DNA of 64,000 bases, from contig NZ_JBBCOR010000010.1 of assembly GCF_037151175.1 (NCBI RefSeq), positions 97,966 through 161,965 on the forward strand, given 5' to 3'. The stretch comes from Asaia sp003994335. Its GTDB lineage: Bacteria > Pseudomonadota > Alphaproteobacteria > Acetobacterales > Acetobacteraceae. Shown piece after piece: positions 44,392 through 53,636 of the stretch. The position numbers were made by a program, and so were the translations under genes. How positions within the stretch are numbered: the first letter of the stretch is position 1; every line of letters begins with the position of its first letter. Below the pieces are notes generated by a model, which worked only from the letters and a program-made list of their open reading frames with translations, was not told where the DNA came from and made no database searches.

Positions 44392-45633
44392 CTACTGAAT
44401 GGCACGATAGCTGTCGCGCAGACCGGCCTGAAGCGGGGCCAGAGAACCATCGGAGTTCTCGGGAAGCAGGCCAAGCAGCATCATGGTCAAAGGATAGACA
44501 TCCACATTATCAATCGTGGGCAGTACCCGATGCGACTGGAAAGCAGGACCGGACGCTATGAAGCTGGCCAGCATGTCCGGAGAGGCATTGTCATAGCCAT
44601 GGCCTCCGGCATTGACGTGTTCATGGGGTTCGCGGGTGAGCGTCCAACCGGTCTCGGCGAGACAGAGCCAGGCCGGTACACGTGGGTTGGTGCCATAATG
44701 AAGCCGCTCTGGAATATGGGCGCGCGGCCAGCAGGTGACATGGTCATGAGGCGCAGAAAGCGCGCGTGCCAGATCCCGTTCATGACCCGGCACGGGGTTG
44801 ATGCCGGCATAGGGGCCCGAGGTCACGACCGACATGCTTCCTGAGGGGGCGAGGTTCGTCAGGGGAATGACACGCTGCGGGCTGAGGGCTGCCATCCCGT
44901 GATCGGAGACGATGAGGATGTTCGCAGCGATATGACGCTTCGCCAGACCAGTCAGAAGGGTGGCAAGGGCAGTATCGACCTCTTGCGTGGCCGCTCTGGT
45001 CTGGGGAGAGAAAGGACCCGTCTTGTGCCCGGCATGATCGACACCGTCGAAATAAAGCAAGGATAGAGCAGGGCGTTTCTCCACGGGGCTGTCGAACCAT
45101 GAGAGTACGGTTTCGACCCGTTGGGCAGGACTGCGCCTTGCGTCGAAATGGTACCAGATATCCGGGCGTGTATTGAGGATGGGGACATCCGAGCCCGGCC
45201 AGAACATGGAGGCTGTCATCAGACCATGCATCTGGGCGGTGACCCAGGCGGGGGTTCCGTTATCCCACCAGCGGGGATCATCGAGCCCTGTCTTCTGGCT
45301 CACGCTGAAGGTCTCGCCGGGAATATCCGGATCGGTCATGGTATTGCCGATCACGCCATGATGGTCAGGGCGTAGACCGGTGACGAGTGTATAGTGATTG
45401 GGAAACGTTACCGAGGGGAAAGACGGGCGCATGGGGGCAGATACGCCTCTGTCTACCAGAGCATCCAATGTGGGGGTTTGGCCCGCGTGCAGGTAGTCAG
45501 GCCTGAAACCGTCGATCGAGATAAGGATGACCGGCGGCAGGCCGGAAGCCGTCTCGGCGCGGGGCGCGGAAGGTGCGGTCTCGCAACCAGCCAGACACAG
45601 GACAAAGCTCAGAAGAAAAGGGAGGCGCGCCAT
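44392..45633 (-). CDS. Lipoprotein ectonucleotide pyrophosphatase/phosphodiesterase
   Basis: A 413-residue alkaline-phosphatase-superfamily enzyme. Residues 1-17 form a lipoprotein signal with lipobox LAGC. ILISIDGFRPDYL near residue 36 has the first metal Asp, and FPSVTFPNHYTLVTG near 70 carries the nucleophile Thr. FDGVDHAGHKTGP near 193, SDHGM near 243 and GGHGYDN near 344 complete the two-zinc site. Family members split nucleotide or nucleotide-sugar diphosphates outside the cytoplasm. Next to a purine-type permease it may feed salvage, an inference from position. Confidence 0.88.
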   Translation of the reverse strand: MARLPFLLSFVLCLAGCETAPSAPRAETASGLPPVILISIDGFRPDYLHAGQTPTLDALVDRGVSAPMRPSFPSVTFPNHYTLVTGLRPDHHGVIGNTMTDPDIPGETFSVSQKTGLDDPRWWDNGTPAWVTAQMHGLMTASMFWPGSDVPILNTRPDIWYHFDARRSPAQRVETVLSWFDSPVEKRPALSLLYFDGVDHAGHKTGPFSPQTRAATQEVDTALATLLTGLAKRHIAANILIVSDHGMAALSPQRVIPLTNLAPSGSMSVVTSGPYAGINPVPGHERDLARALSAPHDHVTCWPRAHIPERLHYGTNPRVPAWLCLAETGWTLTREPHEHVNAGGHGYDNASPDMLASFIASGPAFQSHRVLPTIDNVDVYPLTMMLLGLLPENSDGSLAPLQAGLRDSYRAIQ

Positions 45634-45682
45634 AGAGCCAGACTGGCAGGATGGCGCGCGCCGATCAATCGTCTTGATCGCC

Positions 45683-47785
45683 TCAGTTCTGTTTCAGACG
45701 GTTCTGCCAGACCGAGTGGACCTCTTTGCGGCTCAGCTTTCTCGCCGGAACCGCATGCCCCTGAGCAGAAGGCGTTACCGTTGGGGCGCCGCTGCCCGTC
45801 GTGGCACCGGGCTTGATCCCGGCAGCAGGCGCCGCATTAGCCTGGCCGAGGGCGTCCTCACAAGCGCTCCCCTTGCCAACGCCAAACTGGATGGTGGGCA
45901 GCAGGGCTGCGGGCGGGAAGGCGATGGCGAGCCCTGCGGTGGCCGCCGCACGACCGATGATTTCGGCACCGGGCATGATGTTCGGGCTCTTGAGCGGGCC
46001 TGTGATGTTCACCCGGCCCGGGAAGGACAGAATGTTGAACGAGGTCGAACGCGTGGTGACGTGATAATCCAGCGTTTCGTTGCGCATGTTCACGGTGCCA
46101 CCACCGAGTGTCCGGGTGTTGTTTGTCATGAGCAGGAGCGAATTCGTGCTCAGGATACCCTGACGCAGGGGCATGTCGGCAATGAAGCATTTGAGGTCGG
46201 AACGCTGCGGAATGCCCAGTGCGGAGAGAATGGCGCTGCCTACCTTGAGGCCCATCAGGTCGGGGAGCAGCGCTGATACATCGCCGCCGTGATCGACCAC
46301 CAGCGTTACGCCGCCATCGCCATTCGCCAGAAGCGAAGCGATGGAATTGCCGGTCGCAGCGAGGGTAATGTGGCCGCCAAGCGTGCCCTGTCCCTTGAAG
46401 GTTTCGGTCGCTTTCATCAGGCGCTGGATCGACAGGCGGGAGACATCGACCTTGAAATGGGTCTTGAACTGGCCGTTTGCCGTGGGGTCAAGCGCACCGG
46501 AGAGGCCGAGCGTTCCGTCGCCGACGGCGAAATTGAGCTTGTTGATGGTGATCGATCCATCCTGCACCGCGATATCGGCAAGGATATTATCGAGCGGCAT
46601 GTCCTTGTTCTCGATGCGATCACCCTTATAGACCAGATGGGCATTGACCGAGTTGAGCTTGGGTACATTGATCGGGGTTGAGGGCAGGATACGGTCGCTC
46701 GCTGAGGCTGCCTTGCTCTCCTGATGCCCGGGCTTGGCACCGATGAATCCGCCCAGATCCTTGAGATCCACATGATGCGAGAAGAGATTGGCATCAACTG
46801 TGATCGGCTTGGTCTGCGGGTCGACCGATATGGTACCGCCGATGTCGGATGACCCCATCTTGCCGGCGAAATTCGTGAAGCGGATATGGGCGGCTGTGTA
46901 ATCGAGGTTACCCGAAACGCTGTACGAGGGCGTCTGGGGGATCGGGATACCGGTCAACCCGTAGAGCAAAGCCATATCGGGTCCGGCGAAATGCAGGACG
47001 AGCTTTGTGCCCTTGAAGTGCAGCGGATCATCCACTGTACCGCGAAGCGTCACATAGGTTGGACCGTTTTCGAGACGCGCATCGATTGGATAGGGACGGC
47101 TCGAATTCGTAAGGGTCAGAAGGGATCCCCCAACGATATGGCCGCTGATTGGCGCCTGGGCGTAGCGCCCCTTCAGGTCGATGACAATGCTGCCATCCTG
47201 GTCGCCTTTGGACGGGGTGGTGTGCAGAAGCACGTGCATGTCCGTCTTCAGCTTGGCCAGGGCCACACGGATATCACCATCAGTGATGATCACGTCGCCG
47301 ATCTTGGGCAAAGGGGCGGCCTTGCTCTGAGTGGCAGGTGCGGGCTTCGCGTCGGGATCGGTGAAGCTGTAATTGTTCCTGCCATTTGCCAGAGATACGA
47401 TATCGCCTCTGGGCGTATCGAGGGCAATCAGGGGGATTTCGAGCCCTTTATTCGTCAGGTAGTTCCAGACATTGACCGAGACGGTGGCCTTGCGCGCGCT
47501 GGCGAAAAGCTCTTTCTCGCCCTCGAACCCTTCCGGCTGACGAATCTGCAGATCATCCACCGAAACGGTTGTTGTGAATCCGAGCCGGACATGCAGATGG
47601 GCGATGCTGACCGGGCGATGCAGGGCGGCACTGGCACGGCGGTCCACAAGGGGAACGAACCAGTCCCAGTTCCAGAACACGATCAGTAGAATGATGAGTC
47701 CGGCGAGTGCTCCTGTGCCTATGGCAAAGGCGTGGCGCACGGGGTGTCGTGGTGCCCTTTGGGGGGATGTTCCGGGTTCTGCCAC
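45683..47785 (-). CDS. AsmA-family protein
   Basis: A 700-residue protein with one N-terminal membrane helix (about residues 18-42, FAIGTGALAGLIILLIVFW) and a long periplasmic part rich in beta-strand patterns. HRPVSIAHLHVRLG near residue 58 and the C-terminal block with NTRTLGGGTVNMRNETLDY near residue 558 are typical of AsmA/TamB-like lipid-transport proteins. It starts at GTG 47785 with AAAGG upstream. Family members affect outer-membrane lipid balance. It precedes the nucleotide phosphodiesterase by 49 bases on the same strand. Confidence 0.87.
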   Translation of the reverse strand: MAEPGTSPQRAPRHPVRHAFAIGTGALAGLIILLIVFWNWDWFVPLVDRRASAALHRPVSIAHLHVRLGFTTTVSVDDLQIRQPEGFEGEKELFASARKATVSVNVWNYLTNKGLEIPLIALDTPRGDIVSLANGRNNYSFTDPDAKPAPATQSKAAPLPKIGDVIITDGDIRVALAKLKTDMHVLLHTTPSKGDQDGSIVIDLKGRYAQAPISGHIVGGSLLTLTNSSRPYPIDARLENGPTYVTLRGTVDDPLHFKGTKLVLHFAGPDMALLYGLTGIPIPQTPSYSVSGNLDYTAAHIRFTNFAGKMGSSDIGGTISVDPQTKPITVDANLFSHHVDLKDLGGFIGAKPGHQESKAASASDRILPSTPINVPKLNSVNAHLVYKGDRIENKDMPLDNILADIAVQDGSITINKLNFAVGDGTLGLSGALDPTANGQFKTHFKVDVSRLSIQRLMKATETFKGQGTLGGHITLAATGNSIASLLANGDGGVTLVVDHGGDVSALLPDLMGLKVGSAILSALGIPQRSDLKCFIADMPLRQGILSTNSLLLMTNNTRTLGGGTVNMRNETLDYHVTTRSTSFNILSFPGRVNITGPLKSPNIMPGAEIIGRAAATAGLAIAFPPAALLPTIQFGVGKGSACEDALGQANAAPAAGIKPGATTGSGAPTVTPSAQGHAVPARKLSRKEVHSVWQNRLKQN

Positions 47786-47949
47786 GTGCGCTGCCTTTCT
47801 GCTGTGTCATGGTCGAGGTGGTAGGATGCGCGCTGTGATACCGCGCGCCAGGCGCGGCAGGGCGCTCCCGGACCCCAGACAATCGTCGTCCCGTGATTAC
47901 GAACTTGCGAGAAAGGAGTTCCGATGGGCGGTGCGCGCCCGGACCGGGC

Positions 47950-49500
47950 CTAGGGCGTGGTCAACCAGAGGGGGATGAGCCCTGTGTAACGTGTCTCGAG
48001 CATGTTGCGGGCAGCGGGGTCGAGATGGGCGATGGCGCAGGCCATGGCCTCCGGCTGAGGCGTACGCAGCAGATCGATCCCGAGACAGAAATCCCGGAAA
48101 CTGCTTCCCTGACTCCGTAGTGCCTGATAGGCGCGCAACGCTGCGGCGAGGCTATGCTGCGGCGGGACTGGCCGGGGAATGAAGCGCAGGGGCTGACGTG
48201 CTTCGAGTGTGATCGCGCCTTCCCCGTCCCGCCCAATGGCATGGGCGGTAAGGGGAGAGAACAGCACGAGTGCGGTCATGTCCCCGGAAGAGTTTTCATC
48301 TGACCCGTCTGAGCCGTGTGCGGAGGCAAGGCGGATATCGACCGTATACCAGTTGGTCAGAATCTGGCTGTGGGTGAGCGGAAAGCCTTTACCGCTGTCC
48401 GCCAGAAGCAGACCGGTCTGGCCTGGACCGCGCGGCGGCTGGGCGCTCTTATCGGCATCGATCTCCTCGGAGATGAGCCATACCGGCTCGTGTGCCGTCC
48501 CGCTCTGGCCGGGAGAGCGCAGAATGAGGGCCTGTGTTTCACGGTCGATGGCGAGGATCTGGCCGTCTTCCGTGCTCAGCATCGCATGGCGCAGGCTTGA
48601 CGGGGCAGGCACGCTCTCATGGTCACGGATCGCGAAAACGGTCTGAGGCAGAAAGCTGGCGCTATGGTCGCGTATATCCGCGCGGATGCGCCAGAAAAGC
48701 GTTTCGAGCATGACATGGGCGATACGCGCCGCATGGTGGCGTGTAGCCGCAAGAAAACGCTGCGCGGCGAGGTCTTCCTCATCGTTGCGATCAAAATGGC
48801 CCCACAGATCGGGAACGTCGGTCTGGTTGGTCAGATGCGCGCGCCGACGGGAGTAATGGGTTCTGTTGCGCGCGACATAGTGCAGAATACGCGCCCCCTC
48901 CCAGACGGGAGGCGCTTCAGGCGAGAACGCCAGACCAGTGGCATGGACATGCCTGCCGGGGCTGACGGCCCAGTGACAGCCATCGATGAAGTGGTCGTGG
49001 ACGCATTCGGGGCGAAGAAAGGTCTTGCCCAGTCTGTGATCGGCGAAATCGAGCGGTGCGCGCTTCGTGTAGGCTGCGATGGGGGCTTCACGGGTTCGGG
49101 CAGCATGGCCGTTCGCGCCGAAAATCGACCAGTTGAGGGTGACGGCATCGGCATCGGGGAAGCGATCGAGGAATGCGCCTATCCGGTCTTCCGTTTCCGG
49201 CAGCACGTATTCGTCGCTCTCGAGGCAAATCACCCAGTCGAACCGGGAGCGGCAGGCTGCAATGGCTTGCGTATAGGCGGTCGAGCGACGATCGCGATAG
49301 CTGTCTTCCGAGGTCGGCACACGATGCGCTTCTATCGGATAGAGCTCGGCAGCGGCACGGATGATCTCCCAACTGCCATCGGTCGAGCGATCATCATGGA
49401 TGATGAGCGTGTCGAACCCTACTGCAAGATGATAGGCGATCCACCAACCGATATCGTCAGCATCATTGCGGATGAAGAGGATGGCGGCAGTGGAAGCCAT
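47950..49500 (-). CDS. Glycosyltransferase family 2-like protein
   Basis: 516 residues from ATG 49500, with AAGGA at good distance. The first 260 residues are a GT-A domain of the Glyco_tranf_2_4 type. The motifs are IRNDADDIGWWIAYH near residue 9, IIHDDRSTDGSW near 34, ICLESDEYVLPETEDRI near 91 and a His-rich region near 190-220. The C-terminal half (about 290-516) is not recognised and may be a second binding domain. No signal peptide or membrane helix. The open frame extends upstream into the lepA region without family character. The acceptor is unknown, perhaps surface polysaccharide. Confidence 0.82.
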   Translation of the reverse strand: MASTAAILFIRNDADDIGWWIAYHLAVGFDTLIIHDDRSTDGSWEIIRAAAELYPIEAHRVPTSEDSYRDRRSTAYTQAIAACRSRFDWVICLESDEYVLPETEDRIGAFLDRFPDADAVTLNWSIFGANGHAARTREAPIAAYTKRAPLDFADHRLGKTFLRPECVHDHFIDGCHWAVSPGRHVHATGLAFSPEAPPVWEGARILHYVARNRTHYSRRRAHLTNQTDVPDLWGHFDRNDEEDLAAQRFLAATRHHAARIAHVMLETLFWRIRADIRDHSASFLPQTVFAIRDHESVPAPSSLRHAMLSTEDGQILAIDRETQALILRSPGQSGTAHEPVWLISEEIDADKSAQPPRGPGQTGLLLADSGKGFPLTHSQILTNWYTVDIRLASAHGSDGSDENSSGDMTALVLFSPLTAHAIGRDGEGAITLEARQPLRFIPRPVPPQHSLAAALRAYQALRSQGSSFRDFCLGIDLLRTPQPEAMACAIAHLDPAARNMLETRYTGLIPLWLTTP

Positions 49501-49538
49501 GACAGAATCCTTTTTTGGTTTTGTTGGACCCTTCAGGG

Positions 49539-51341
49539 TCAGTCCATCTTGAGCGCGGCAAGGAAGGCGCTTTGCGGGATTTCGACCTTGCCGAACTGAC
49601 GCATGCGCTTCTTGCCTTCCTTCTGCTTTTCCAGAAGCTTGCGCTTGCGCGAGATATCGCCACCATAGCACTTGGCCGTCACGTCCTTCGACAGCGCGCC
49701 AAGCGTTTCACGCGCGATGATACGCGAGCCGATGGAGGCCTGAATGGCAATCTTGAAGAGCTGTCGGGGGATGAGATCCTTGAGCTTGCCACAAATGGCA
49801 CGGCCACGCGTCTCGGCAACCGTGCGATGCGCGACGAAGGCGAGCGCATCGACCGGCTCCTGATTGACCAGGATGGAGATGCGCACGAGGTCGCTCTCCT
49901 CATAGCCATCGATCTGGTAATCGAAGCTGGCATAGCCGCGTGTCAGTGATTTGAGGCGGTCATAGAAATCGAACACGACCTCGTTGAGCGGCAGGCGATA
50001 GACGGCCATGGCGCGGTTGCCGACATAGGTCAGATCCATCTGGATGCCTCGACGCTCGCTGCAGAGCGTGAGCACGCTGCCCAGATATTCGTCCTGCACC
50101 AGAATGGTCGCCTTGATCCACGGCTCCTCGATCTTCTCGATCTTGCCGGGGTCGGGCATGTCGGCCGGATTATGCAGATCTTCCTGTGTGCCGTTGGTCA
50201 GATGCATCTTGTAGACGACGGACGGTGCAGTCGCGATCAGGTCGAGATTGAACTCGCGCGACAGACGCTCCTGGATGATCTCCAGATGCAGCAGACCGAG
50301 GAAGCCGCAGCGGAAGCCAAAGCCGAGCGCGGCCGAGGTCTCTGCTTCAAAATGGAATGACGCGTCGTTCAAACGCAGCTTGGCGAGCGAGTCGCGCAGC
50401 TTTTCGAAATCATCGGCGTCGATGGGGAAAAGGCCGCACCACACCACGGGAATGGACGGCTTGAATCCCGCCAGAGGCTTGTCGGCAGGGGTACGATCGA
50501 GGGTGACGGTATCGCCCACTGCCACATCGGCCACGGTCTTGATGGCCGCGTTGATGTAGCCCATCTCGCCAGGGCCGAGCGTTTCGACCGCCGTCATCTT
50601 GGGCAGGAACACGCCCACCTGATCGACATGATAGGTCGAGCCCGCCTGCATCATGCGGATCTTGTCGCCCCGCTTGAGCGTACCTTCCATGATGCGCACC
50701 AAGATGATCACGCCGAGATACGGGTCGTACCAGCTATCGACCAACAGGGCCTGGAGCGGCTTGTTGGCGTCGCCTTTCGGCGGGGGCAGGCGTGTGACGA
50801 GGGCCTCGAGCACGCCTTCGATGTTCAGTCCGGTCTTGGCGGAGACCTCGACGGCGTCATCGGCGGGGATGCCGACCACTTCCTCTATCTGGGCGCGCAC
50901 GCGCTCGACATCGGCGGCGGGCAGGTCGACCTTGTTCAGGACCGGGACGATCTCGTGATTGGCGTCGATCGCCTGATAGACATTGGCCAGCGTCTGGGCC
51001 TCGACACCCTGGGACGCATCGACGACCAGAATGGAGCCTTCGCAGGCTGCGAGGGAGCGGCTGACCTCATAGGCGAAATCGACATGGCCCGGCGTGTCCA
51101 TGAGGTTCAGGATGTAGGTCTTGCCATCCTTGGCCGGGTAGGTCAGGCGCACGGTCTGCGCCTTGATGGTGATGCCGCGCTCCTGCTCGAGCTCCATATT
51201 ATCGAGCACCTGCTCCTTCATTTCTCGTGCCGTAAGCGCACCGCAGGCCTGGATCAGACGGTCAGCCAGCGTGGACTTGCCGTGATCGATATGGGCGATG
51301 ATCGAGAAATTGCGGATCTGGGAGAGGGGCGTGCCGGTCAT
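49539..51341 (-). CDS. lepA: Elongation factor 4 (LepA)
   Basis: A 600-residue ribosome-binding GTPase that acts on stalled or mistranslocated ribosomes. From ATG 51341 it begins MTGTPLSQIRNFSIIAH. An ATG 36 bases upstream is also in frame, but no start has a clear ribosome-binding site. G-motifs: AHIDHGKST, DTPGHVDF near residue 82, NKVD near 136. The LepA C-terminal domain (CYGGDISRKRKLLEKQK) is complete. It lies 38 bases upstream of the glycosyltransferase. Confidence 0.97.
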   Translation of the reverse strand: MTGTPLSQIRNFSIIAHIDHGKSTLADRLIQACGALTAREMKEQVLDNMELEQERGITIKAQTVRLTYPAKDGKTYILNLMDTPGHVDFAYEVSRSLAACEGSILVVDASQGVEAQTLANVYQAIDANHEIVPVLNKVDLPAADVERVRAQIEEVVGIPADDAVEVSAKTGLNIEGVLEALVTRLPPPKGDANKPLQALLVDSWYDPYLGVIILVRIMEGTLKRGDKIRMMQAGSTYHVDQVGVFLPKMTAVETLGPGEMGYINAAIKTVADVAVGDTVTLDRTPADKPLAGFKPSIPVVWCGLFPIDADDFEKLRDSLAKLRLNDASFHFEAETSAALGFGFRCGFLGLLHLEIIQERLSREFNLDLIATAPSVVYKMHLTNGTQEDLHNPADMPDPGKIEKIEEPWIKATILVQDEYLGSVLTLCSERRGIQMDLTYVGNRAMAVYRLPLNEVVFDFYDRLKSLTRGYASFDYQIDGYEESDLVRISILVNQEPVDALAFVAHRTVAETRGRAICGKLKDLIPRQLFKIAIQASIGSRIIARETLGALSKDVTAKCYGGDISRKRKLLEKQKEGKKRMRQFGKVEIPQSAFLAALKMD

Positions 51342-51440
51342 GGCGCGATACATAAGCGATTGCGCCGTTCTTGTCATTGGGGAGAAACCGCTGCCAAGCG
51401 ATTTCTCCCTGACGTTTCCTTGCCCGGACGGGCCGTGTTT

Positions 51441-52448
51441 TCAGCGATCTGTGAGGCGGAATTCGATACGACGGTTTCGGGTGTAGGCGGCTGCCGTATT
51501 GTGCTGATCGAGGGGCTGATAATCCGAGAAACCGGTGGCGGCGAGATGATGCGGATCAACCCCTTCACGGATCAGCACCTTGACCACGGTGATCGCGCGT
51601 GCGCTCGACAGCTCCCAGTTGCTCGGGAAGGCCGTATGGATAGGCTGCTTGTCGGCATGGCCGTCCACCCGCAGGATCCAGGGAATATCGGTCGGGATCT
51701 GGCTTGAAACCTGTTTGAAGGTATGGGCGAGCGCTGCGATTTCCTTCTCGCCTTCCGGCGTCAGATCGGCGCTTCCCTGGGGGAAGAGAATGGAACTCTG
51801 GAATACGAATCGATCGCCGACGATTTCCACGCCTTTCTGGTTCTTCAGGATGTCCTGAAGACGGCCAAAAAACTCTGACCGATAGCGCTTGAGCTGATTC
51901 ACCTTATCGGCGAGCGCTACATTGAGCTTGTTGCCCAGATCGGTGATCTGCTGGTCGCGCGCACTGACATCTTTCTTGGCGATATCGAGTGCCTGCCCGA
52001 TGGCCAGGAGCTGCTGGTTCAGCTGCTCGAGCTGCGATTTGAGCTGGGCTATGGTCGCCTGATCGGATTGCGTCGCCTGACCGGCAGCGGCGAGGGCCTG
52101 TTCCTTTTCGGCAATGGTGCCATTCAGCGTGGCGAGCTGCTGGGTAAGGGCATCGGCCTGGCGCTTCGCGCTGTCTCTGTCGGTGGTGAGGCTGGCCACC
52201 ATGGCGTTGAGCTGGGTGTTCTTGGCTTCCGTCATCGAAAGCGTCTGCTGCAGGGCAGCCAGCTGTTGACGCAGCGCATCGAGCGAGTGCGTCCGCTTGC
52301 TCAGGGCGACGGAGAGAAATTGCTGGCCGAGTACGAAGACGAGCAGCACGAAGGTGACGACCATGAGCAGGGTAGAAAGCGCATCCACATAGCCGGGCCA
52401 GGCATTGAGTTCTCCCCCATGGGAGCTGCGTCGGGAGCGTCGAGCCAT
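51441..52448 (-). CDS. MotB/OmpA-like peptidoglycan-binding protein
   Basis: A 335-residue single-pass membrane protein. Residues 20-45 form a helix preceded and entered by Tyr-Val-Asp (Asp22), the position of the proton-carrying Asp in MotB and ZorB relatives. Residues about 50-190 are a long coiled coil rich in Gln, Leu and Ala. The C-terminal OmpA-like domain (about 215-330) has FPQGSADLTPEGEKEI, RVDGHADKQPI and YTRNRRIEFRL, which bind peptidoglycan. It lies 15 bases after the MotA-like gene on the same strand. The three-gene set resembles an ion-driven motor but has no flagellar neighbours. Confidence 0.82.
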   Translation of the reverse strand: MARRSRRSSHGGELNAWPGYVDALSTLLMVVTFVLLVFVLGQQFLSVALSKRTHSLDALRQQLAALQQTLSMTEAKNTQLNAMVASLTTDRDSAKRQADALTQQLATLNGTIAEKEQALAAAGQATQSDQATIAQLKSQLEQLNQQLLAIGQALDIAKKDVSARDQQITDLGNKLNVALADKVNQLKRYRSEFFGRLQDILKNQKGVEIVGDRFVFQSSILFPQGSADLTPEGEKEIAALAHTFKQVSSQIPTDIPWILRVDGHADKQPIHTAFPSNWELSSARAITVVKVLIREGVDPHHLAATGFSDYQPLDQHNTAAAYTRNRRIEFRLTDR

Positions 52449-52463
52449 GAGAGCCTCCCCGTC

Positions 52464-53636
52464 TTACTGTGCTGCCGGAGGAATGGAGGTCGAGCCTCCG
52501 GGGCTGGTGGCGGCGATAGTGCGGGCCAGAACACGCAGATCATTGCGGATCTCTCCGGCCATCTGCGCCCGCCCGCTATGGAGTTCGTCGATGAGGCGTA
52601 TGATATGCCCCTCGATGCGGCCGAACTGCTCGCGGCTGTCCTTGGCGTCATTGAAGGCGGCGGTGCCCGGGGTGGTAGCCTCGCCCACATGTTTCAGGAA
52701 AGGCCCAAGCAGGGCCTGCTGGTCGGCCACACGACTCATCATCTTCTGGTTGGACTGAAGCAGATCGGTCATGGCCTTGAGGCGCTCCTGCAGTCCGTCC
52801 ATGACCTGGAGCTGCTGCATGCGGCTTTCCTCGCTGCGCGAGACGACATTCTGCAGGGTCTCGAGGTTCTCGGCGGTCTGTTCGAGGAGGGCCTGCACAT
52901 AGGCAGGTACGGAAGCATCGCCCCCCTCGATCAGGGCACCGCCCTGCTTGGTAATGCCGACGAGCCATTCCTCGACTTCGTTGAAGAAGCGGTTTTGAGC
53001 CTGGCCGGCATTGAGGTCGAGGAAGCCGAGGATGAGCGCGCCTGCCAGACCGAACATCGAGCCCGAGAAAGCGGTGGACATGCCCTTGAGCGGTTCTGCG
53101 AGGCCTGATTTCAGCTGGCCGAACATGGCGTCCAGATTGCCATCACCCACGTTCATGCCGCCGATCACCCCGGCGATGGAACTGACCGTGAGCAGCAGCC
53201 CGTAGAACGTGCCGAGCAGGCCCAGATAGATGAGCAGGCTGGTCATGTAGCGCGAGATATCACGCGATTCGTCCAGACGACCCGAGAGACTGTCGAGCGT
53301 CGCCTGAGCCGATTGGTGCGACAGGCTGAGGCGCCCGGTCGTGGTGCGCGCTGCCAGGTTGCGGGCCAGCGTGCCGAGCAGGCGCGGCGGGGCAGGCTGG
53401 GCGAGGCCGGTGCGATTGACGCGCAGCTGGTCCACCCATTTCACTTCCGGCATCAGCCGGAGGACGATGCGCAGATTCCACAGGATACCGATGACGAGTA
53501 CGCCCAGGATCAGACCGTCGAGCATGGGGTTGGCGAAGAAGGCGGCGTAGAGCGTCTTGCCAAGAAGGGCGGCAACGGCAGCGACAAGGATCAGGAAGAT
53601 CCCCATGCGCAGAAGATAGAGCGTCGGGCGGGTCAT
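52464..53636 (-). CDS. MotA/TolQ/ExbB-like proton-channel protein
   Basis: A 390-residue inner-membrane protein. Hydrophobic helices lie near residues 9-28, 39-57, 130-155 and 188-206. The last pair carries the family pattern YMTSLLIYLGLLGTFYGLLLTV, then GMSTAFSGSMFGLAGALILGFLDL. The C-terminal half (about 210-390) is a Gln/Leu/Glu-rich coiled coil facing the cytoplasm. It overlaps the upstream OmpA-like gene by 4 bases and precedes the MotB-like partner by 15 bases. The long tail differs from flagellar MotA, and no chemotaxis or flagellar gene is nearby. Confidence 0.82.
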   Translation of the reverse strand: MTRPTLYLLRMGIFLILVAAVAALLGKTLYAAFFANPMLDGLILGVLVIGILWNLRIVLRLMPEVKWVDQLRVNRTGLAQPAPPRLLGTLARNLAARTTTGRLSLSHQSAQATLDSLSGRLDESRDISRYMTSLLIYLGLLGTFYGLLLTVSSIAGVIGGMNVGDGNLDAMFGQLKSGLAEPLKGMSTAFSGSMFGLAGALILGFLDLNAGQAQNRFFNEVEEWLVGITKQGGALIEGGDASVPAYVQALLEQTAENLETLQNVVSRSEESRMQQLQVMDGLQERLKAMTDLLQSNQKMMSRVADQQALLGPFLKHVGEATTPGTAAFNDAKDSREQFGRIEGHIIRLIDELHSGRAQMAGEIRNDLRVLARTIAATSPGGSTSIPPAAQ

